Positions 55,888 through 64,000 of a stretch of 64,000 bases of DNA are shown piece after piece (positions within the stretch are counted from its first letter, which is position 1; each line of letters starts with the position of its first letter). The DNA lies in assembly GCA_046293075.1 (NCBI GenBank), contig JBKBPL010000010.1, positions 46,050-110,049 of the forward strand, given 5' to 3'. A program made the position numbers and the translations under genes. The stretch comes from Ga0077530 sp046293075. GTDB lineage: Bacteria; Pseudomonadota; Alphaproteobacteria; Rhizobiales; Hyphomicrobiaceae. The notes under the pieces were generated by a model, which was not told the DNA's origin, did no database searches, and worked only from the letters and a program-made list of their open reading frames with translations.

Positions 55888-56039
55888 GGTGGGGCCCTGG
55901 GGGGCGCGAGGGTCAAGGATCCGCGTCCTAACTGGTTCCGCCGCTAACGAGCGGGTGGCCTTCGTCGCGACGAGGTGCCCGGGGAGAAAATGCGCTGCTT
56001 GCCGGGACGAGCCTTCTCCCGGCTTGAGGAGGGATACGC

Positions 56040-57551
56040 GTGGAGGAGCTTTCCGCACTCTTTCAAGGCTTTGGGACCGTCCTTACGCCCTACAATCTGG
56101 TCTTGATGTTCGCCGGGGTCATCCTCGGCATCATCGTCGGCGTGCTGCCCGGTCTTGGTGGCGCCAACGGCATCGCGATCCTCTTGCCGTTGACGTTCGC
56201 GATGCCGCCGACGTCCGCGATCATCATGCTCTCGTGCATCTACTGGGGGTCGCTGTTCGGCGGGGCGATCACCTCGATCCTGTTCAATATCCCCGGATGC
56301 TCCTGGTCCGTTGCGACGACATTCGACGGTCACCCGATGGCCCAGCAGGGGCGCGCCGACGAAGCGCTGACCACGTCCTTTACCGCTTCCTTCATCGGTG
56401 CCCTTTTTGCGATCATCCTCATCACCTTCCTCGCCCCGGTCATCGCCCGCCTCGCCCTGAACTTTGGGCCGGCGGAGTTCTTTGCCGTGTTCTTTCTCAC
56501 TTTCGCGAGCTTCGTGGGTATGGGGAAAGACAACCCCGCGAAGACGATCGCGGCCATGAGCCTCGGGTTCGCGCTCGGCTGCATCGGCCTCGATCAGGTC
56601 ACGGGGGATCTCAGGCTCACATTCGGCCAGGAGAAGCTGCTCAAAGGCGTTCACTTCCTCGTGGCTGTCATCGGGCTCTTCGGGATCGGCGAGATCCTGT
56701 CAACGATCGAGCAGAGCATGCGGTTCCACGGCATGGCGGCCAAGATCCGTCTCAATGCCGTGTTCGCGACCTGGAAGACACTGATCCGGCACTGGGCGCT
56801 GTTTCTCAAGTCGTGCATCGTGGGCTCGTGGATGGGGATCACGCCGGGCGGCGCCACGCCTGCATCGTTCATGGCCTACGGCCTCGCGAAGCAGTTCTCC
56901 AAGAGCGGCGACAACTTCGGCAAGGGCGAGATCGAGGGCGTCATTGCGCCCGAGACCGCGAACAATGCCGCCGGCACGAGCGCGCTGCTGCCGATGATCA
57001 CGCTCGGGATTCCAGGCTCGCCGACAGCGGCCGTGCTTCTGGGCGGCCTGATGATCTGGGGCCTTCAGCCAGGCCCGATGCTGTTCGTCGAGCAGAAGGA
57101 GTTCGTGTGGGGCCTCATTGCATCGATGTACCTCGGCAACTTGGCCACACTCATCGTCGTGCTCACCTGCGTGCCGCTCTTCGCGGCGATCCTGAAGGCG
57201 CCGTTCTCGATCATCGCGCCGACCATCCTCGTGATCTGCTCGGTCGGCGCCTACACGATCAACCAGTCGATGTTCGACGTCTGGCTCATGCTGTTGTTCG
57301 GCGTCGTCGGCTATATATTCACAAAGCTGCGCTATCCGCTGGCCCCGATGGTGCTGGCCATCGTGATCGGCGACAAGGCTGAAGAGGCGTTCCGTCAGGC
57401 GATGCTCACCTCGCAAGGCAGCTTCACGATCTTCTGGTCGAACTGGCTTGTTGGCTCCCTCATGGCGCTCGGTATGGTTTTGCTGCTGTGGCCCTTCCTC
57501 AAGCCGCTTGTGGATCGGATGGGAGCACGAACGACACACGCAACGCGCTGA
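56040..57551 (+). CDS. tctA: Tripartite tricarboxylate transporter, large permease TctA
   Basis: A 503-residue inner-membrane protein of the TctA family with about 12 hydrophobic helices. Signature stretches are GIIVGVLPGLGGANGIAILLPLTF near residue 30, GSLFGGAITSILFNIPG and MGITPGGATPASFMAYGLAK (about 265-290), and SALLPMITLGIPGSPTAAVLLGGL. It is driven by an ion gradient and needs a periplasmic TctC protein. The GTG at 56040 follows GAGGAGGG. It opens an operon with tctC and tctB that is divergent from the oxalate operon, which suggests uptake of oxalate or a related carboxylate. Confidence 0.94.
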   Translation: MEELSALFQGFGTVLTPYNLVLMFAGVILGIIVGVLPGLGGANGIAILLPLTFAMPPTSAIIMLSCIYWGSLFGGAITSILFNIPGCSWSVATTFDGHPMAQQGRADEALTTSFTASFIGALFAIILITFLAPVIARLALNFGPAEFFAVFFLTFASFVGMGKDNPAKTIAAMSLGFALGCIGLDQVTGDLRLTFGQEKLLKGVHFLVAVIGLFGIGEILSTIEQSMRFHGMAAKIRLNAVFATWKTLIRHWALFLKSCIVGSWMGITPGGATPASFMAYGLAKQFSKSGDNFGKGEIEGVIAPETANNAAGTSALLPMITLGIPGSPTAAVLLGGLMIWGLQPGPMLFVEQKEFVWGLIASMYLGNLATLIVVLTCVPLFAAILKAPFSIIAPTILVICSVGAYTINQSMFDVWLMLLFGVVGYIFTKLRYPLAPMVLAIVIGDKAEEAFRQAMLTSQGSFTIFWSNWLVGSLMALGMVLLLWPFLKPLVDRMGARTTHATR

Positions 57552-57643
57552 GAGCCGCGTTGATCTGACGCCAAGCGATGGGCAGGAGGGTGCCACCGCC
57601 TATCGGTCCCCACGATCAATGGCACCGGGAGGAGACTGGGAGT

Positions 57644-58687
57644 ATGACGTCCACGAGGTTAGTCAAAGGCTCGACGCGCACGTTCTTCAAGGCCGCGGCG
57701 CTGGCGGTTGCCGGTGCCGTTTCGCTTGGGCACGCGCCCACGGCCGCAAATGCCTGGGAGCCGACCAAGCCGGTCACGTTCGTTATTCCAGCCGGCACCG
57801 GTGGCGGCGCCGATCAGATGGCGCGCTTCATCCAGGGTGTGGTGTCCAAGCACAATCTTATGAAGCAACCCTTCGTTGTCGTGAACAAGGGCGGAGGCGC
57901 GGGCGCGGAAGGGTTCCTCGACGTCAAGAACTCAGCGGGCGATCCGCACAAGATCATCATCACGCTCTCGAATCTGTTCACCACGCCGCTCGGAACGGGC
58001 GTGCCCTTCAGCTGGAAGGATCTGACGCCGGTCATGATGCTGGCGCTCGACCAGTTCATTCTGTGGGTGCACAGCGATTCCCCATACAAGACCGCCAAGG
58101 ACTATCTCGATGCCGTGCGGGCCGGGGATGACAAGCAGTTCAAGATGGCGGGCACCGGTTCGAAGCAGGAGGATCAGATCATCACGGTGGCTCTGGAGCG
58201 GCTCACCAAGCCCAAGACCTTCACGTATGTCCCCCATCGAGGCGGCGGTGCCGTCGCTGTCCAGCTCGTCGGCAAGCATGTCGATTCGACCGTGAACAAC
58301 CCGATTGAGGCCGTGTCGCAGTGGAAGGCCGGGGCATTGCGTCCGCTCTGCCTCTTCGATGAGAAGCGCAGCGTCTACACCGCCAAGGTTACCGACAGCA
58401 TGGCCTGGTCCGATATCCCGACCTGCAAAGAGGCGGGCGTGGATACCGTCTATCAGATGCTGCGCGGTATCTTCATGCCGCCCGGGGTCAACGCCGAGCA
58501 CGTCGCGTTCTACGTCGATCTGCTCGAGAAGGTCATGAAGACGCCGGACTGGCAGACGCTGATGGAGAATGGCGCCTTCAACCAGACGACGATGAAGGGC
58601 GAACAGTACCGCAAGTGGGTCGAAGCGGCAGAGAAGACCCACTATGACCTCATGAAGTCGGCGGGCTTCCTGGCTCCCGGCAAGTAG
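57644..58687 (+). CDS. tctC: Tripartite tricarboxylate transporter substrate-binding protein TctC (Bug family)
   Basis: A 347-residue periplasmic binding protein. It carries a signal peptide with hydrophobic AAALAVAGAVSLGHAP, probably cut after ANA near residue 37. The Bug-family start is KPVTFVIPAGTGGGADQMARF, followed by VVNKGGGAGAEGFLDVKNS and TYVPHRGGGAVAVQLVGKHVD, where the two pockets grip a carboxylate. The ATG at 57644 follows GGGAGGAG. The gene order A-C-B differs from the more common C-B-A. A strong hairpin follows its stop. Confidence 0.92.
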   Translation: MTSTRLVKGSTRTFFKAAALAVAGAVSLGHAPTAANAWEPTKPVTFVIPAGTGGGADQMARFIQGVVSKHNLMKQPFVVVNKGGGAGAEGFLDVKNSAGDPHKIIITLSNLFTTPLGTGVPFSWKDLTPVMMLALDQFILWVHSDSPYKTAKDYLDAVRAGDDKQFKMAGTGSKQEDQIITVALERLTKPKTFTYVPHRGGGAVAVQLVGKHVDSTVNNPIEAVSQWKAGALRPLCLFDEKRSVYTAKVTDSMAWSDIPTCKEAGVDTVYQMLRGIFMPPGVNAEHVAFYVDLLEKVMKTPDWQTLMENGAFNQTTMKGEQYRKWVEAAEKTHYDLMKSAGFLAPGK

Positions 58688-58698
58688 CGATCATCCAG

Positions 58699-58729
58699 GG
58701 CGATGCGGCCGGCTTATGGCCGCATCGCC
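58699..58729 (+). other. Strong hairpin between tctC and tctB
   Basis: GGCGATGCGGCC at 58699-58710 pairs exactly with GGCCGCATCGCC at 58718-58729 over a 7-base loop. It is just past the tctC stop, with no T-run. It likely acts as a stabiliser or partial terminator favouring tctC over tctB, as for the hairpin after the other binding-protein gene in this window. Confidence 0.62.
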
Positions 58730-58781
58730 GACGGCTTTGAAGCATCGCCTGTCGTAGACAACGGAGCGCAGCGAACGCACC

Positions 58782-59297
58782 ATGCAAGAGCCCTCGCACA
58801 CCACGGCTGAGTCGGGCATCGCCTCCTATCGCACGCTCGAAATCGTCGTCGCCTTGATCCTTCTGCTCATTGCCGGCGTGGTCATCTACGATTGCCTGCG
58901 CATCGGGATTGGCTGGCGCCCGGCACAGGGGCCGGCCTCCGGCTCCTTTCCGTTCTACATGGCGGTCTTTCTCGGCGTGGCCAGCATCGTCAATCTCCTC
59001 CGCGCGCTCAGATCCGGGACGCTCGGGCAGGTGCCCTTCTTGACGCGTTCCGGGCTTGGGCGGGTGCTCGCCGTGCTGCTGCCGTTCGCAGTATACGTCA
59101 CCCTCATCGAGTTCATCGGCGTCTATGCCGCGGCATCCATACTGATCTTCGGCTTCATGATGGTCATCGGCAAGGAGGGCGTCCTGAAGTCGCTCGCCGT
59201 TTGTCTCGCCGTCCCGTTCGTCGGCTACCTGATGTTCGAGCGCTGGTTCCTCGTGCCTCTGCCCAAGAGCCCGTTCGAGAGCCTCCTGGGCTTTTGA
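58782..59297 (+). CDS. tctB: Tripartite tricarboxylate transporter small membrane subunit TctB
   Basis: A 171-residue protein with four hydrophobic helices, the TctB pattern: VALILLLIAGVVIYDCLRIG, then a loop with GPASGSFPFYMAVFLGVAS, then two C-terminal helices ending in LVPLPKSPFESLLGF. The G.GPGxFP-like motif (here GPASGSFPF) is typical of TctB. It completes the three-part system with TctA and TctC. The start lies 94 bases after tctC. Confidence 0.9.
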   Translation: MQEPSHTTAESGIASYRTLEIVVALILLLIAGVVIYDCLRIGIGWRPAQGPASGSFPFYMAVFLGVASIVNLLRALRSGTLGQVPFLTRSGLGRVLAVLLPFAVYVTLIEFIGVYAAASILIFGFMMVIGKEGVLKSLAVCLAVPFVGYLMFERWFLVPLPKSPFESLLGF

Positions 59298-59341
59298 GCC
59301 TTAACGACGGTCGTCGCTGCGCTCGGCGCGCGTGAAAAACC

Positions 59342-59370
59342 GGCCCCCGCTTCGTGAAGAAGCGGGGGCC
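59342..59370. terminator. Terminator hairpin after tctB
   Basis: A perfect 12-bp stem, GGCCCCCGCTTC at 59342-59353 and its complement at 59359-59370, has a 5-base loop. It lies 45 bases past tctB. An A-run at 59334-59338 gives a T-run for leftward transcripts, so it could also end transcription of the small minus-strand ORF. Confidence 0.78.
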
Positions 59371-59433
59371 GTTCAGTTCACAGCAGGAGATGTCAGAGAC
59401 GAAGCGTGAAAGCGGCTTCGGCGAGGCCGAGGA

Positions 59434-59607
59434 TCAGAACATGCGCAGGGCAGCACTGTGGAGCGGCTGGATGTCTGCCGCGACGCGGGTCGGCGACATC
59501 AGAGAACTCACCAGCAGGGCACAGGTAATCAGAAGGCAGATGACCGCCGCGATCCGCGCGGCGCGCCCCAGTCGCCCAACCGCTTCCAGATTGCCGCGAT
59601 GATCCAT
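59434..59607 (-). CDS. Possible small single-pass membrane protein
   Basis: A 57-codon ORF starting MDHRGNLEAVGRLGRAARI, then one hydrophobic segment (AAVICLLITCALLVSSLM, about residues 19-36), ending in HSAALRMF. GCGGGGCG precedes the ATG at a plausible distance. The terminator hairpin at 59342-59370 would end its transcript with a T-run. No family was recognised. The upstream flank is AT-rich and holds TGTAT-N8-ATACA at 59640-59657, a possible promoter or operator, which favours a real gene. Confidence 0.45.
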   Translation of the reverse strand: MDHRGNLEAVGRLGRAARIAAVICLLITCALLVSSLMSPTRVAADIQPLHSAALRMF

Positions 59608-59818
59608 GGCTTGCGCCCCGCTTTGGTCTTGTTTCGTGGTGTATAATGCGTAATACATTTTGCGTGCTTAGTCGATTGTTAGTAATGTGATTGGTAAATA
59701 CTAGGAATATTAATTTAATTGCTTGTTTACGGCTTTGGATGCTTGCGGCGCTCTGCAAATGAGGACGGCCGCCCCAGCATCGCCGCGGCGGCCGCCAGTT
59801 GGGAACCCGTGAGTGTCC

Positions 59819-61477
59819 CTATTTCTTGCTGCCCGCCTGGCGGATCTGACTCATCGTCTGGCGCGGCGTCAGCGCTTCCGGGTCGAGGCGACACTCGATG
59901 ATGGCCGGCTTCCCGGCCTTGAGGGCGCGCTCGAATGCCGGCCTGAAGTCCTCCGTGCGCTCTACGGTCTCGCCGTGGGCGCCGAACGCGCGCGCATAGG
60001 CGGCGAAGTCCGGATTGACCAGCGCGGTGCCGACAACCCGGTTCGGATAGTGGCGTTCCTGGTGCATGCGGATGGTGCCGTACATGCCGTTGTTGGCGAT
60101 GATGGTGATGACGTTGAGCCCGTACTGCACGGCCGTCGCAAGTTCCTGCCCGGTCATCATGAAGCAGCCATCGCCGGCGTAATTGACGACCGTCCGCGTC
60201 GGATCGGCGAGCTTCGCGGCAATGGCTGCGGGTAGGCCGTAGCCCATCGAGCCGGACGTCGGCGCGAGCTGGCTCTTGTAGCCCTTGTACTGCGTGTACT
60301 TGTGCACGAACGCCGCGTAGTTGCCGGCGCCATTGGTCACGATGCCGTTCTCCGGCATCATTTCCGAGACCGTGCGCACGACCTCGGCGAACTGAACCGC
60401 GCCTGGCGTTGCCAGCGGCTTCAACGACTCCTCATAGTTTGCGCGCAGTTCCTTGCGCAGCCCGCTCCAGGGCGTTGCCGCCGGCTTGCCGAGTCCGTCG
60501 AGCGCGCGTGCAAAGGTCTCGGCCGTCGCGTTGATCGGCAGGTTGGCCCGATAGACGGAGCCGAGCTCGCTGCCCGATGGGTGAACGTGCACGAGGAACT
60601 GGCTCGGATTGGGGATGTCGACGAGCGTGTAGGTCGACGTCGTCATTTCCCCGAGGCGCGCGCCGATCACGATGAGGACGTCGGCGCTCTTGATGGCGCT
60701 GGCGAGCTTGGCATCGAGCCCGATGCCGGCGTGCCCGACATAATTCGGATGCCGGTTGTCCATGTAATCCTGGTAGCGGAATGCGGCCGCCACCGGCAGA
60801 TCGTAGCGTTCCGCAAAGGCTTCGACACGGCGCTGTATGTCCTGGCTCCAGCCAGGCCCGCCAATGATCATCACCGGCCGCTGGGCCCGTGCGAGCACGG
60901 CCTTGAGCTCCTCCACGTCGCCCGCGCTGGGCGCGGGATGCGCGAAGCGCGCCGGTTTGGCATCTGTGGCTTCCCCCTCGCTCGAAAGCATGTCCTCGGG
61001 CAGGCCGAGCACGACCGGACCCGGCCGGCCGTTCTTCGCGGCATGATAGGCGTGGCTCACATACTCGGGGATGCGGGCCGTTGAGCGGATCACGGCGGCC
61101 CATTTGACGAACGAGGCGAAGAGCTGCTTGGTCTCGATTTCCTGGAAGGCCTCGCGATCCTCGTGCTTTTCACCTGGCAGGCCAAGGAACATGATCATCG
61201 GCGTCGAGTCCTGCTGGGCCACGTGCAGGCCGCTCATGGCGTTGGCGGCGCCCGGCCCCCGCGTGACGAAGCAGATGCCGGGCTCGCCCGTGACCTTACC
61301 CCAGGCCTCCGCCATCATGGCGGCGCCCCCCTCCTGGCGGCAGATCACGGTCCGGATGCGGTTCGAATCGTGGAGCCCATCGAGGGCGGCGAGAAAGCTC
61401 TCCCCGGGCACCGTGAATGCCGCCGTCGCGCCCTGGGTTTCAAGCTGGTCGATCAGGATCTTGCCGCCGTGACGCAT
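59819..61477 (-). CDS. Thiamine-pyrophosphate enzyme, acetolactate-synthase large-subunit-like
   Basis: A 552-residue TPP enzyme. The activating glutamate is E49 in VICRQEGGAAMMAEAWGK. RGPGAANAMSGLHVAQQDSTPMI is ALS-like. The diphosphate motif YAGDGCFMMTGQELATAVQYGLNVITIIANNGMYGT has the canonical GDG...NN spacing. No small subunit follows, so it need not be the biosynthetic ALS. Relatives include sulfoacetaldehyde acetyltransferase, glyoxylate carboligase and various 2-keto acid decarboxylases. The ATG at 61477 gives MRHGGKILID. It is transcribed towards the tct operon and not coupled to it. Confidence 0.85.
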   Translation of the reverse strand: MRHGGKILIDQLETQGATAAFTVPGESFLAALDGLHDSNRIRTVICRQEGGAAMMAEAWGKVTGEPGICFVTRGPGAANAMSGLHVAQQDSTPMIMFLGLPGEKHEDREAFQEIETKQLFASFVKWAAVIRSTARIPEYVSHAYHAAKNGRPGPVVLGLPEDMLSSEGEATDAKPARFAHPAPSAGDVEELKAVLARAQRPVMIIGGPGWSQDIQRRVEAFAERYDLPVAAAFRYQDYMDNRHPNYVGHAGIGLDAKLASAIKSADVLIVIGARLGEMTTSTYTLVDIPNPSQFLVHVHPSGSELGSVYRANLPINATAETFARALDGLGKPAATPWSGLRKELRANYEESLKPLATPGAVQFAEVVRTVSEMMPENGIVTNGAGNYAAFVHKYTQYKGYKSQLAPTSGSMGYGLPAAIAAKLADPTRTVVNYAGDGCFMMTGQELATAVQYGLNVITIIANNGMYGTIRMHQERHYPNRVVGTALVNPDFAAYARAFGAHGETVERTEDFRPAFERALKAGKPAIIECRLDPEALTPRQTMSQIRQAGSKK

Positions 61478-61686
61478 GTCTCGTCTCTCTTCCTCGCGCT
61501 TTCGGATGGTTCGGGATGGGCCGCGGCGCGCCAGGACGTTGGGGCACGCCTCTTGATCGTGGTCGCGCAATCTAGGACGCCACGACCGGCGGGGGTAGTG
61601 TTTTAGTGGGCGGCCCCTGTGCAACGGCGCCAGCGCGCGACGCCGGCCATTGACAGATCGAACGCGGATTGGCGATACCTCGCAAC

Positions 61687-62055
61687 ATGAGTTCCGCAGA
61701 TCCTCCTAAATCGCACCGGGCGGACCGGGGCATGAGGCTGGCCAAGTTTCAGCTTGGCCAGGTCGTGCGCCATCGGATCTACCCGTTCCGTGGGATCATT
61801 TTCGACGTAGATCCGGTGTTCAACTCGACCGAGGAATGGTGGGAGTCGATCCCGGAAGAGATCCGGCCGAAGAAGGAGCAGCCCTTCTATCACCTTCTCG
61901 CCGAGAACGCGGACACCGAGTATGTCGCCTACGTCTCGGAGCAGAACCTGCTGCCCGACACGACCGGTGCGCCACTGCGTCATCCGCAGGTGAAGGAGCT
62001 GTTCGTCGCCGGCGCCGACGGGCGCTATCGCGCCAAGTTCCTGCAGCCGCACTGA
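61687..62055 (+). CDS. hspQ: Heat shock protein HspQ
   Basis: A 122-residue protein with the HspQ/YccV core: KFQLGQVVRHRIYPFRGIIFDVDPVF, then the conserved WWESIPEEIRPKKEQPFYHLLAEN and YVAYVSEQNLLPD. HspQ is a small hemimethylated-DNA-binding-fold protein that serves as an adaptor for Lon protease in other bacteria. The ATG at 61687 was preferred over the TTG at 61669. It is divergent from the TPP enzyme. Confidence 0.93.
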   Translation: MSSADPPKSHRADRGMRLAKFQLGQVVRHRIYPFRGIIFDVDPVFNSTEEWWESIPEEIRPKKEQPFYHLLAENADTEYVAYVSEQNLLPDTTGAPLRHPQVKELFVAGADGRYRAKFLQPH

Positions 62056-62094
62056 TTGAAGAGCATCGGGCACGCTGCACGCGTGGCTCCGTGG

Positions 62095-62553
62095 TCAGGA
62101 CGTCGGCCGTTCCTCGCAGGTCGGCGCCGCATCATCGCGCCACATGCGGCCATTCCAGGCCGCGCCGGACTGCGGCCCCGGCACGGCGTCCCCGCCCCGG
62201 CTCACGGAATAGAGCTCATAGCAGTTCGCGCCGATGCGCACGACGCGGAAGCAGCCGCCGGAAAGCGGCGGGTCATAGCGAAAGCAGAAGTCGTTTCCAC
62301 GCATCCACCAGCGACCCTCGCGTCTGTTGCCGCCTTCGCGATAGTCGCTCGTGCCGTCCGGGCGGATCAGCTCGCTCCAGGGTGCGCCGCTTGGATAGAC
62401 GCCAGAGAGCTGCTGATCGACAAAAGCCGCGAAGATCTCGTCGCGGCTCATGGCATTGCCTGTCACGAAGTCCTGGGCATTGGCCGCGGGCACCGCGCCG
62501 AATGCGGCGAACAGCGCAAACAATGCGGTCCAGCTCGACAGCCACGCCCGCAT
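62095..62553 (-). CDS. Small exported protein of unknown function
   Basis: A 152-residue protein with a strong signal peptide (MRAWLSSWTALFALFAAFGAVPAANA, residues 1-26). The mature part has YPSGAPWSELIRPDGTSDYREG, RWWMRGNDFCFRYDP and GGCFRVVRIGANCYELYSV, a beta-rich pattern with three cysteines. I recognise no named family. Small periplasmic proteins of this style are frequent in Hyphomicrobiales. It is 32 bases upstream of no gene in operon; its start lies just left of the aldolase stop on the same strand. Confidence 0.72.
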   Translation of the reverse strand: MRAWLSSWTALFALFAAFGAVPAANAQDFVTGNAMSRDEIFAAFVDQQLSGVYPSGAPWSELIRPDGTSDYREGGNRREGRWWMRGNDFCFRYDPPLSGGCFRVVRIGANCYELYSVSRGGDAVPGPQSGAAWNGRMWRDDAAPTCEERPTS

Positions 62554-62585
62554 GGTCCGCCTGTCCCCCGCGTCGAGGCGCCAGC

Positions 62586-63608
62586 TTACGCGACCGCCTT
62601 TTCCAGCTGCTCGCTCCACTTGCCGGCAGCGGCGAGGCCGTTCATCTTCGCGCGGTGGCTGAATGCGCGCTGACCGGCGGCGAAATTCTCAGCTTTGCCG
62701 CCCCAGGCCTTGAGTGCGGCGGCCTGCAGGGCGCGGCCGTACGAGAACGAGAGCTTCCAGGGCAGGCTGCCCATGGCGTTCATGAGATGGAGGTGCGCTG
62801 TCGCATCCTCGTCCGACTGGCCGCCGGACAGGAACGCGATGCCGGGCACGGCCGCCGGCACGCATCGCTTCAGAACCTTGATGGTCTTCTCCGCCACCTC
62901 CTCGCGGCTCGCCTGTCGGGCCGACTTCTTGCCGGCGATGACCATGTTGGGCTTGAGGATGGTCTGCTCGAGCACAACACGATTGTAGTAGAGCTCCTGA
63001 TAGACCTCCTTGAGCACCCATTCGGTGACCTCGGCGCAGCGGTCGATGTCGTGGGCGCCGTCCATCAGCACTTCGGGCTCGACGATCGGGACGAGCCCGC
63101 CTTCGAGGCAGATCGCGGCGTAGCGCGCCAGCGCGTGCGCATTCGCTTTGATGCAGGTGTAGGAAGGCATGCCCTGGCCGATGTCGATCACCGCCCGCCA
63201 CTTCGCGAACTTGGCGCCGAGACCGACATATTCTTTCACGCGACCAGGCAGCCCATCCAGGCCTTCGGTGACGACTTCGCCAGGGCAGAACTGAAGGGGC
63301 TTGGTGCCGCCATCCACCTTGATGCCTGGCAGCGCGCCCGTGTCCGCGATGATTTTCACGAGGGGCGTGCCGTCCTTGGCCTTCTGGCGGATGGTCTCGT
63401 CGAAGAGGATGACGCCGGAGATGGCGGTGCGCATCGCGTCGGTCGAGCGGAACAGCATCTCACGGTAGTCGCGGCGGTTCTCCTCGGTGTTCTCGACCTT
63501 GATGCTGTCGAAGCGGCGCTTGATGGTGCCGGAGCTCTCGTCGGCGGCGAGGATGCCCTTGCCGGGAGCGACCATGGCCTCCGCGATCTGTTCAAGCGTC
63601 ATCGTCAT
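62586..63608 (-). CDS. Class I fructose-bisphosphate aldolase
   Basis: A 340-residue Schiff-base aldolase. The catalytic lysine is K219 in TILKPNMVIAGKK. Other family stretches are GKGILAADESSGTIKRRFDSI at the start, GLVPIVEPEVLMDGAHDI and FLSGGQSDEDATAHLHLMN. The enzyme interconverts fructose 1,6-bisphosphate with two triose phosphates. Class I enzymes of this animal-like type occur in some alphaproteobacteria in place of, or beside, class II. The ATG at 63608 follows GGAGGAAA. Confidence 0.95.
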   Translation of the reverse strand: MTMTLEQIAEAMVAPGKGILAADESSGTIKRRFDSIKVENTEENRRDYREMLFRSTDAMRTAISGVILFDETIRQKAKDGTPLVKIIADTGALPGIKVDGGTKPLQFCPGEVVTEGLDGLPGRVKEYVGLGAKFAKWRAVIDIGQGMPSYTCIKANAHALARYAAICLEGGLVPIVEPEVLMDGAHDIDRCAEVTEWVLKEVYQELYYNRVVLEQTILKPNMVIAGKKSARQASREEVAEKTIKVLKRCVPAAVPGIAFLSGGQSDEDATAHLHLMNAMGSLPWKLSFSYGRALQAAALKAWGGKAENFAAGQRAFSHRAKMNGLAAAGKWSEQLEKAVA

Positions 63609-63922
63609 GGTTTTCCTCCGCATGCTGGGCCGCGCTGGGCATGAATTCGGTGCCCGTCGATTTACCGCGGATGGCGCCCTGCCGCTAGCCTGGCGCCGGG
63701 GCTTATCCGTATGGGGTAAATCGGGGCGCGGTCTTGCCCGTTGAACCGCCGGGCGGCCCCCAAGTTCCTTGACGGGCTGCGGCGCGTCGAGTACCCGTGT
63801 GCGCGCCCCTCCCCGTTCGCCACCGGGCGGGAAAATGGTGGCCTGCCGACGTTGAAATGACGCGGCAGATCACGCGGCGGAGCCCTGTTTTGGCGTGCTT
63901 GGGGGGCGGGGCCGAAGTGGAT
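63609..63922. other. Upstream region of the aldolase gene
   Basis: About 310 GC-rich bases between the aldolase start and the tRNA-Pro gene. It must hold both promoters. I could not place either with confidence, and no gene or repeat was seen. Confidence 0.45.
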
Positions 63923-64000
63923 CGGAGCGTAGCGCAGCCTGGTTAGCGCACCAGTCTGGGGGACTGGGGGTCGCGAGTTCGAATCTCGCCGCTCCGACCA
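63923..64000 (+). tRNA. tRNA-Pro (anticodon GGG)
   Basis: The cloverleaf is complete. The acceptor arm CGGAGCG pairs with CGCTCCG. The D-arm GCGC...GCGC contains AGCCTGGTTA. The anticodon stem CCAGT/ACTGG holds the loop CTGGGGG with anticodon GGG. The T-arm GCGAG-TTCGAAT-CTCGC is standard. The 3' CCA is encoded in the genome and ends exactly at the window edge. The GGG anticodon reads CCC and CCU proline codons. Confidence 0.96.

Noticed and set aside
59819..61477. Assigning the TPP enzyme as the biosynthetic acetolactate synthase IlvB
   Set aside because: There is no IlvN small subunit or ilvC next to it. Many paralogues share the same motifs, so only a family-level call is justified.
63923..64000. 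tRNA-Pro as the attachment site of an integrated element
   Set aside because: No integrase, direct repeat of the tRNA 3' end, or composition change was seen in the adjoining window. The element, if any, would lie beyond the window edge.

Overview
This is a GC-rich chromosomal window from an alphaproteobacterium, most likely of the order Hyphomicrobiales (Rhizobiales). The lineage call rests on the alphaproteobacterial LexA box (GAAC-N7-GAAC) in front of imuA-imuB-dnaE2, a DUF2865 protein, a DUF1223 protein, HspQ, the WHGTTIL-type HslV N-terminus, and the many tripartite tricarboxylate and peptide uptake genes. No rRNA, CRISPR array, insertion sequence or prophage was seen. One tRNA-Pro(GGG) closes the window.

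Layout. 1-8.6 kb: the end of an enoyl-CoA hydratase, an M20 deacylase/aminotransferase pair, a YfhO-like membrane protein, an alpha/beta hydrolase, a gamma-glutamyltransferase and a hemerythrin-like protein. 8.7-13.4 kb: rarA, tusA, a histone-deacetylase-family hydrolase, a radical SAM protein with an ArsR/SqrR-type palindrome directly in front of it, and an SDR. 13.4-19.2 kb: MmgE/PrpD, an acyl-CoA synthetase, MarR and an alpha/beta hydrolase, with two decayed genes (Uma2 nuclease, patatin). 19.2-34.2 kb: hslV without hslU, ribA, gtrA and a GT2 glycosyltransferase, yebC, a TPP enzyme with a hydratase-family protein, DUF2865, GNAT, gltX, nadE, DUF1223 and an L,D-transpeptidase. 34.9-40.9 kb: the SOS-controlled mutasome imuA-imuB-dnaE2. 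41-48.6 kb: an exported gamma-glutamyltransferase beside a four-gene peptide ABC importer in gsiABCD order.

48.8-59.4 kb is the most coherent unit. A leftward operon (GntR regulator, oxalyl-CoA decarboxylase, formyl-CoA:oxalate CoA-transferase, a formyl-THF-type formyltransferase, formate-THF ligase, then an intrinsic terminator) stands divergent from a tripartite tricarboxylate transporter operon (tctA-tctC-tctB). The intergenic region carries two TGGTATRCCA-type GntR sites, one near each end. I read this as a co-regulated oxalate uptake and assimilation locus: import, activation to oxalyl-CoA, decarboxylation to formyl-CoA, formate release, and entry of the C1 unit into the folate pool.

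59.4-64 kb: a small membrane ORF, an acetolactate-synthase-like TPP enzyme, hspQ, a small exported protein, a class I fructose-bisphosphate aldolase and the tRNA-Pro gene. Strong perfect hairpins follow both substrate-binding-protein genes in the window, one in each transporter operon. They look like expression-balancing elements.
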